NCBI RefSeq assembly: GCF_001633165.1 | Contig: NZ_CP015418.1 | Location: 682,001 to 746,000, forward strand | Source of the DNA: Rhodovulum sulfidophilum DSM 1374 | GTDB lineage: Bacteria; Pseudomonadota; Alphaproteobacteria; Rhodobacterales; Rhodobacteraceae | DNA length: 64,000 bases | Direction of reading: 5' to 3' | Part shown: piece by piece, positions 60,813 to 64,000 of the stretch | Layout of the letters: the number at the start of each line of letters is the position of its first letter | Position numbering within the stretch: position 1 is the stretch's first letter | Notes under the pieces: model-generated | Database searches by the model: none | Seen by the model: the letters and a program-made list of their open reading frames with translations, nothing else | What the model was told of the DNA's origin: nothing | Made by a program: the position numbers and the translations under genes

Positions 60813-62123
60813 ATGCCGGTATTCCTGGACACCACATCCGCCGATTTCGATGCGCAATTCTCGGCTCTGCTCGGCGCCAAGCGCGAGGACAGCCCCGATG
60901 TGGACGACGCCGTCGCGGCGATCATTGCCGATGTGAAGGCGCGTGGCGATGCGGCGGTGATCGAGCTGACCGCGAAATTCGACCGGCTGGAGCTGACCCC
61001 CGAGACGCTGGCCTTCACCTCCGACGAGATCGACGCCGCCTGCGCCGCCGTCAGCCGCGAGGAACGCGCGGCGCTGGAGCTCGCGGCCGAGCGCATCCGG
61101 GCCTATCACGTCCGCCAGATGCCCGAGAACGCGCAATGGACCGATCCCGAGGGTGCGACTCTGGGCTGGCGCTGGACCCCGGTCTCGGCGGCGGGGCTTT
61201 ACGTGCCGGGCGGTCTTGCCTCCTACCCGTCCTCGGTCCTGATGAACGCGATCCCGGCCCAGGTGGCGGGGGTCGAGCGGCTGGTGATCTGCGCGCCGAC
61301 CCCGGACGGTAAGTCCAACCCGCTGGTCCTGATGGCGGCGCGGCTGTCTGGGGTCGAGAAGGTCTACCGGATCGGCGGCGCGCAGGCGATCGCGGCCATG
61401 GCCCATGGCACCGAGACCATCGCCCCGGTCGACAAGATCACCGGACCCGGCAATGCCTATGTCGCGGCGGCCAAGCGGCGGGTCTTCGGCAAGGTCGGCA
61501 TCGACATGATTGCGGGCCCGTCCGAGATCCTGGTCATTGCCGACCGCGACAACGACCCCGACTGGATCGCCATCGACCTGCTGTCGCAGGCCGAACATGA
61601 CGAAAGCGCGCAAGCGCTTCTGCTGACCGACGATGCCGAATTCGGCCGCGCCGTGGCGGCGGCGGTCGAGCGCCGGCTCGAGACGCTCGAGCGGCGGGCC
61701 ATCGCGGGCGCGAGCTGGCGCGATTTCGGCGCCGTGATCACGGTGCGCGATCTCGACGAGGCGGCCTGCCTCTCGAACCGGGTCGCGCCCGAGCATCTTG
61801 AACTCTGCGTGGCCGATCCCGACGCGCTGGCGAGAAAGATCACCCATGCCGGCGCGATCTTCCTCGGCCAGTGGACGCCCGAGGCCATCGGCGATTATAT
61901 CGGCGGACCGAACCACGTCCTGCCGACCGCGCGCTCGGCCCGGTTCTCGTCGGGTCTCGGCGTGCATGACTTCATCAAGCGGACGACACTGGCCAAGATG
62001 ACGCCGCAGGCGCTGAAGGCCATCGGCCCCGCGGCCGAGCGGCTGGCGATCTCGGAAAGCCTCGAGGCGCATGGCCTGTCCATCCGTACCCGGCTCGACC
62101 GTCTGAACGAGGATGCACCATGA
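60813..62123 (+). CDS. hisD: histidinol dehydrogenase
   Basis: HisD oxidises L-histidinol to L-histidine in two NAD-dependent steps using zinc. From ATG 60813 there are 436 residues. Landmarks are LYVPGGLASYPSSVLMNAIP, GTETIAPVDKITGPGNAYVA, DMIAGPSEILVIAD, LLSQAEHDESAQA and a C-terminal NHVLPTARSARFSSGL. Other his genes are not adjacent. It overlaps the UPF0262 gene by four bases. Confidence 0.98.
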   Translation: MPVFLDTTSADFDAQFSALLGAKREDSPDVDDAVAAIIADVKARGDAAVIELTAKFDRLELTPETLAFTSDEIDAACAAVSREERAALELAAERIRAYHVRQMPENAQWTDPEGATLGWRWTPVSAAGLYVPGGLASYPSSVLMNAIPAQVAGVERLVICAPTPDGKSNPLVLMAARLSGVEKVYRIGGAQAIAAMAHGTETIAPVDKITGPGNAYVAAAKRRVFGKVGIDMIAGPSEILVIADRDNDPDWIAIDLLSQAEHDESAQALLLTDDAEFGRAVAAAVERRLETLERRAIAGASWRDFGAVITVRDLDEAACLSNRVAPEHLELCVADPDALARKITHAGAIFLGQWTPEAIGDYIGGPNHVLPTARSARFSSGLGVHDFIKRTTLAKMTPQALKAIGPAAERLAISESLEAHGLSIRTRLDRLNEDAP

Positions 62124-62605
62124 TGACGGCCCGCCTCTGCCATGTGGAACTCGACGATTCGAACATGCCGCCGCCGACGCCCGAGATCGAGCAGGAACGG
62201 AAGGTGGCGCTGTTCGACCTGATGGAGGACAATTCCTTCGCCCTGCCCGGGCGCGAGGACCGGCCGGCCCCGGCGGGCCCGTTCCGGCTGACGCTGTCGA
62301 TCCGGGAAAAGCGGCTGGTCTTCGACGTCCGGACCGAGACCAGCGACCCGGCGGCCGAATTCCATCTGTCGCTGTCGCCGTTCCGGCAGGCGGTGAAGGA
62401 TTACTGGCAGATCTGCGAAAGCTATTTCGACGCGGTGAAGCGCCTGCCGCCCAGCCAGATCGAGGCTATCGACATGGCCCGTCGCGGCATCCATAACGAG
62501 GGGGCCCGGCTGTTGCAGGAACGGCTGGAGGGCAAGGCGGATCTCGATATCGACACGGCAAGACGACTTTTCACCCTGATCTGCGTTCTGCATCACGGGG
62601 GATGA
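62120..62605 (+). CDS. UPF0262 family protein
   Basis: The 161-residue protein (EQERKVALFDLMEDNSFALP, FHLSLSPFRQAVKDYWQICE, IEAIDMARRGIHNEGARLLQ) matches UPF0262, an alphaproteobacterial family of unknown function always near hisD and a phosphatase-like gene, as here. Confidence 0.95.
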   Translation: MMTARLCHVELDDSNMPPPTPEIEQERKVALFDLMEDNSFALPGREDRPAPAGPFRLTLSIREKRLVFDVRTETSDPAAEFHLSLSPFRQAVKDYWQICESYFDAVKRLPPSQIEAIDMARRGIHNEGARLLQERLEGKADLDIDTARRLFTLICVLHHGG

Positions 62606-62606
62606 G

Positions 62607-63074
62607 GTGACCGGGCAGCTGCCCTCCTCGGTACTTTTCTGTTGCGACCACAATTCCGTCCGCTCGCCGATGGCCGAGGGGCTGATGAAGAAATTCTATG
62701 GCCAGCGCGCCTATGTGCAGTCGGTCGGCGTCCATAACGACCGCGAGATCGACGGCTTCACCGTCAGCGTCTGCGACGAGATGGGGGTGAAGCTCGACCG
62801 CCACCGGGTGCGCTCCTTCGACGAGATGGAAGACTGGGGCGACGATCTGTCGGGCTTCGATCTGATCATCGCGCTCAGCCCCGCCAGCCTGCGCCGGGCG
62901 CAGGAGCTGACGCGCTATTACCATCTCGAGGTCGAATACTGGCCGGTGCTCGACCCGACCGGGCTGGGCGAGAGCCGGCCCGACAAGCTTGCGGCCTATC
63001 GCCAGACCCGCGACCAGATCGTGGACCGGCTGACCGGCCGTTTCGGCCCGCCGCGCAGAGGAGACGCGCCATGA
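62607..63074 (+). CDS. low-molecular-weight protein tyrosine phosphatase-like protein
   Basis: The 155-residue protein starts at GTG 62607, one base after the UPF0262 stop. The phosphate loop is C13-X5-R19 (FCCDHNSVRSP), and the acid aspartate region is likely YWPVLDPTGLG. Such proteins are phosphotyrosine phosphatases or arsenate-reductase relatives. Conserved linkage with UPF0262 suggests a house-keeping role. Confidence 0.87.
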   Translation: MTGQLPSSVLFCCDHNSVRSPMAEGLMKKFYGQRAYVQSVGVHNDREIDGFTVSVCDEMGVKLDRHRVRSFDEMEDWGDDLSGFDLIIALSPASLRRAQELTRYYHLEVEYWPVLDPTGLGESRPDKLAAYRQTRDQIVDRLTGRFGPPRRGDAP

Positions 63075-63478
63075 CCCGTGACGTGACCCGCGACACCATC
63101 GCCCGCTATTTCGTCGCCTTCAATGCGGGCGATACCGAGGCCATGCTGGCCGAACTGACCGAGGATGTCGAACATCATGTGAACGAAGGCCGGATCCGGC
63201 GCGGCAAGGCGCTGTTCGCCGAGTTCTGCGCCCACATGTCGCGCTGTTACCGCGAGACCCTGACCGATCTGGTGATTTTCACCGGCGACGAGGGCGACCG
63301 CGCCGCCGCCGAATTCGTCGTGAACGGCACCTATCTGGAAATCGATGCGGGCCTGCCCGAGGCCCGGGGCCAGAGCTACCGGCTGCCCGCCGGGTCCTTC
63401 TTCACCCTGCGGCAGGGCCGCATCGCCCGGATCACCACCTATTACAACCTCGCCGACTGGCTGGGGCAGGTGCGATGA
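63071..63478 (+). CDS. SnoaL/ketosteroid isomerase-like protein
   Basis: The 135-residue protein (TIARYFVAFNAGDTEAMLAE, DVEHHVNEGRIRRGKALFAE, ITTYYNLADWLGQ) has the NTF2-like fold of SnoaL-type proteins. The ligand is unknown. It overlaps the phosphatase-like gene by four bases and the acetyltransferase by four. Confidence 0.83.
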   Translation: MTRDVTRDTIARYFVAFNAGDTEAMLAELTEDVEHHVNEGRIRRGKALFAEFCAHMSRCYRETLTDLVIFTGDEGDRAAAEFVVNGTYLEIDAGLPEARGQSYRLPAGSFFTLRQGRIARITTYYNLADWLGQVR

Positions 63479-64000
63479 GCCCCGAGATGAGCCCCGGGAT
63501 GAGCCTCGGGATCCGGACCCTGACCGGCGCCGGGATCGAGGCCGCGCTGGACGATCTCGCCCGGCTCCGGATCGCGGTCTTCCGCGACTGGCCCTATCTC
63601 TATGACGGCGATCGCGACTACGAACGGCGCTACATGGCCAGCTATCGCGACAATCCGCGCGCGATCCTTGTCGGGGCCTTTGCCGGGGAACAGCTGGTCG
63701 GTGCAGCCACCGGCACGCCGATGGAGGATCATGCCGAGGGCTTTGCCGGTGCCTTCGCGGACAGCGGGCTTGATCTGTCCGACATCTTCTACTGTGCCGA
63801 AAGCGTGCTGTTGCCGGATTGGCGCGGCCAGGGCGCGGGCCATGCCTTCTTCGAGGCGCGCGAGGCACAGGGTCGCAGGCTCGGCCGCCGCTACAGCGCC
63901 TTCTGTTCCGTGATCCGCCCCGAAGACCATCCGCGCCGCCCCGAAGGGTACCGGCCGCTTGACGGGTTCTGGCGCAAGCGCGGCTATGCGCCCCTGCCCG
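63475..64000 (+). CDS. GNAT acetyltransferase, C-terminus beyond the window
   Basis: About 175 codons are visible from ATG 63475. LRIAVFRDWPYLYDGDRDYE and AESVLLPDWRGQGAGHAFFE carry the acetyl-CoA pyrophosphate-binding R/Q-x-x-G-x-G/A pattern. The first residues repeat MSPEMSPGMS, so three alternative ATG starts exist. Substrate is unknown. Confidence 0.83.
   Translation, partial: MSPEMSPGMSLGIRTLTGAGIEAALDDLARLRIAVFRDWPYLYDGDRDYERRYMASYRDNPRAILVGAFAGEQLVGAATGTPMEDHAEGFAGAFADSGLDLSDIFYCAESVLLPDWRGQGAGHAFFEAREAQGRRLGRRYSAFCSVIRPEDHPRRPEGYRPLDGFWRKRGYAPLP

Overview
The window is about 64 kb of high-GC DNA from an alphaproteobacterium, almost certainly family Rhodobacteraceae. Three things support this. 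The first is the gene order mnmG-mnmE-rho-hemJ, a gap, then maf-aroE-coaE-dnaQ-secB. The second is the regB/senC/regA redox cluster. The third is family-typical neighbourhoods such as hemD-mic60-hemY and murA-DUF2948-hisD-UPF0262. A phototrophic genus such as Rhodobacter or Rhodovulum would fit, but no photosynthesis gene is present to decide it.

Positions 1-9185 look like the chromosome origin region. Genes left of about 4.15 kb run leftward and genes right of 4.56 kb run rightward. Between them lies an AT-rich gap with a perfect DnaA box, several degenerate ones and an AT-rich tract, which makes it a good oriC candidate. A perfect 16-bp parS site encodes the start of mnmG 3.3 kb away. mnmE seems to start at CTG.

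Positions 9186-41201 are core genome. They hold EF-P and its modifying enzyme EpmA, MltA and an Smr protein, hslVU, thioredoxin, an addA-addB-murU-amgK-tsaE operon (DNA break repair, cell-wall sugar recycling and tRNA t6A synthesis), and a PAS protein behind a CtrA-type box. Then come RegB/SenC/RegA, a LysR regulator, AhcY, an orphan TrpB, a metallo-beta-lactamase hydrolase, EVE and YciI proteins, GpsA, TsaD, HemD, a mitofilin-like protein and HemY.

Positions 41202-58709 form an accessory island bracketed by two leftward tRNA-Thr genes (anticodons CGT and GGT). Its left part holds IS debris, a ClbS/DfsB-family protein, an orphan membrane protein, a low-GC lipoprotein, a MITE-like element and a broken antitoxin. 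Its right part is a cryptic prophage: an S24 repressor and Cro-like protein with two pairs of matching 17-bp operators, then early genes (methyltransferase, nuclease, replication-like protein, SSB). All head and most tail genes are gone, leaving an in-frame HNH-nuclease/tail-protein fusion. No integrase was found. The prophage carries defence cargo: a full-length 954-residue NACHT-type STAND ATPase with a pentapeptide-repeat region, a divergent two-helix membrane protein, a RelE/HigA-type toxin-antitoxin pair, and an eroded ATPase/HNH pair resembling Septu PtuA/PtuB. A ~119-bp direct repeat flanks about 10 kb of this region.

Positions 58834-64000 return to core genome: a 50-residue protein, murA, DUF2948, hisD, UPF0262, a low-molecular-weight phosphatase-like protein, a SnoaL-like protein and a GNAT acetyltransferase cut by the window end. 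The most promising novelty is the NACHT/pentapeptide protein with its divergent membrane protein in the prophage remnant.
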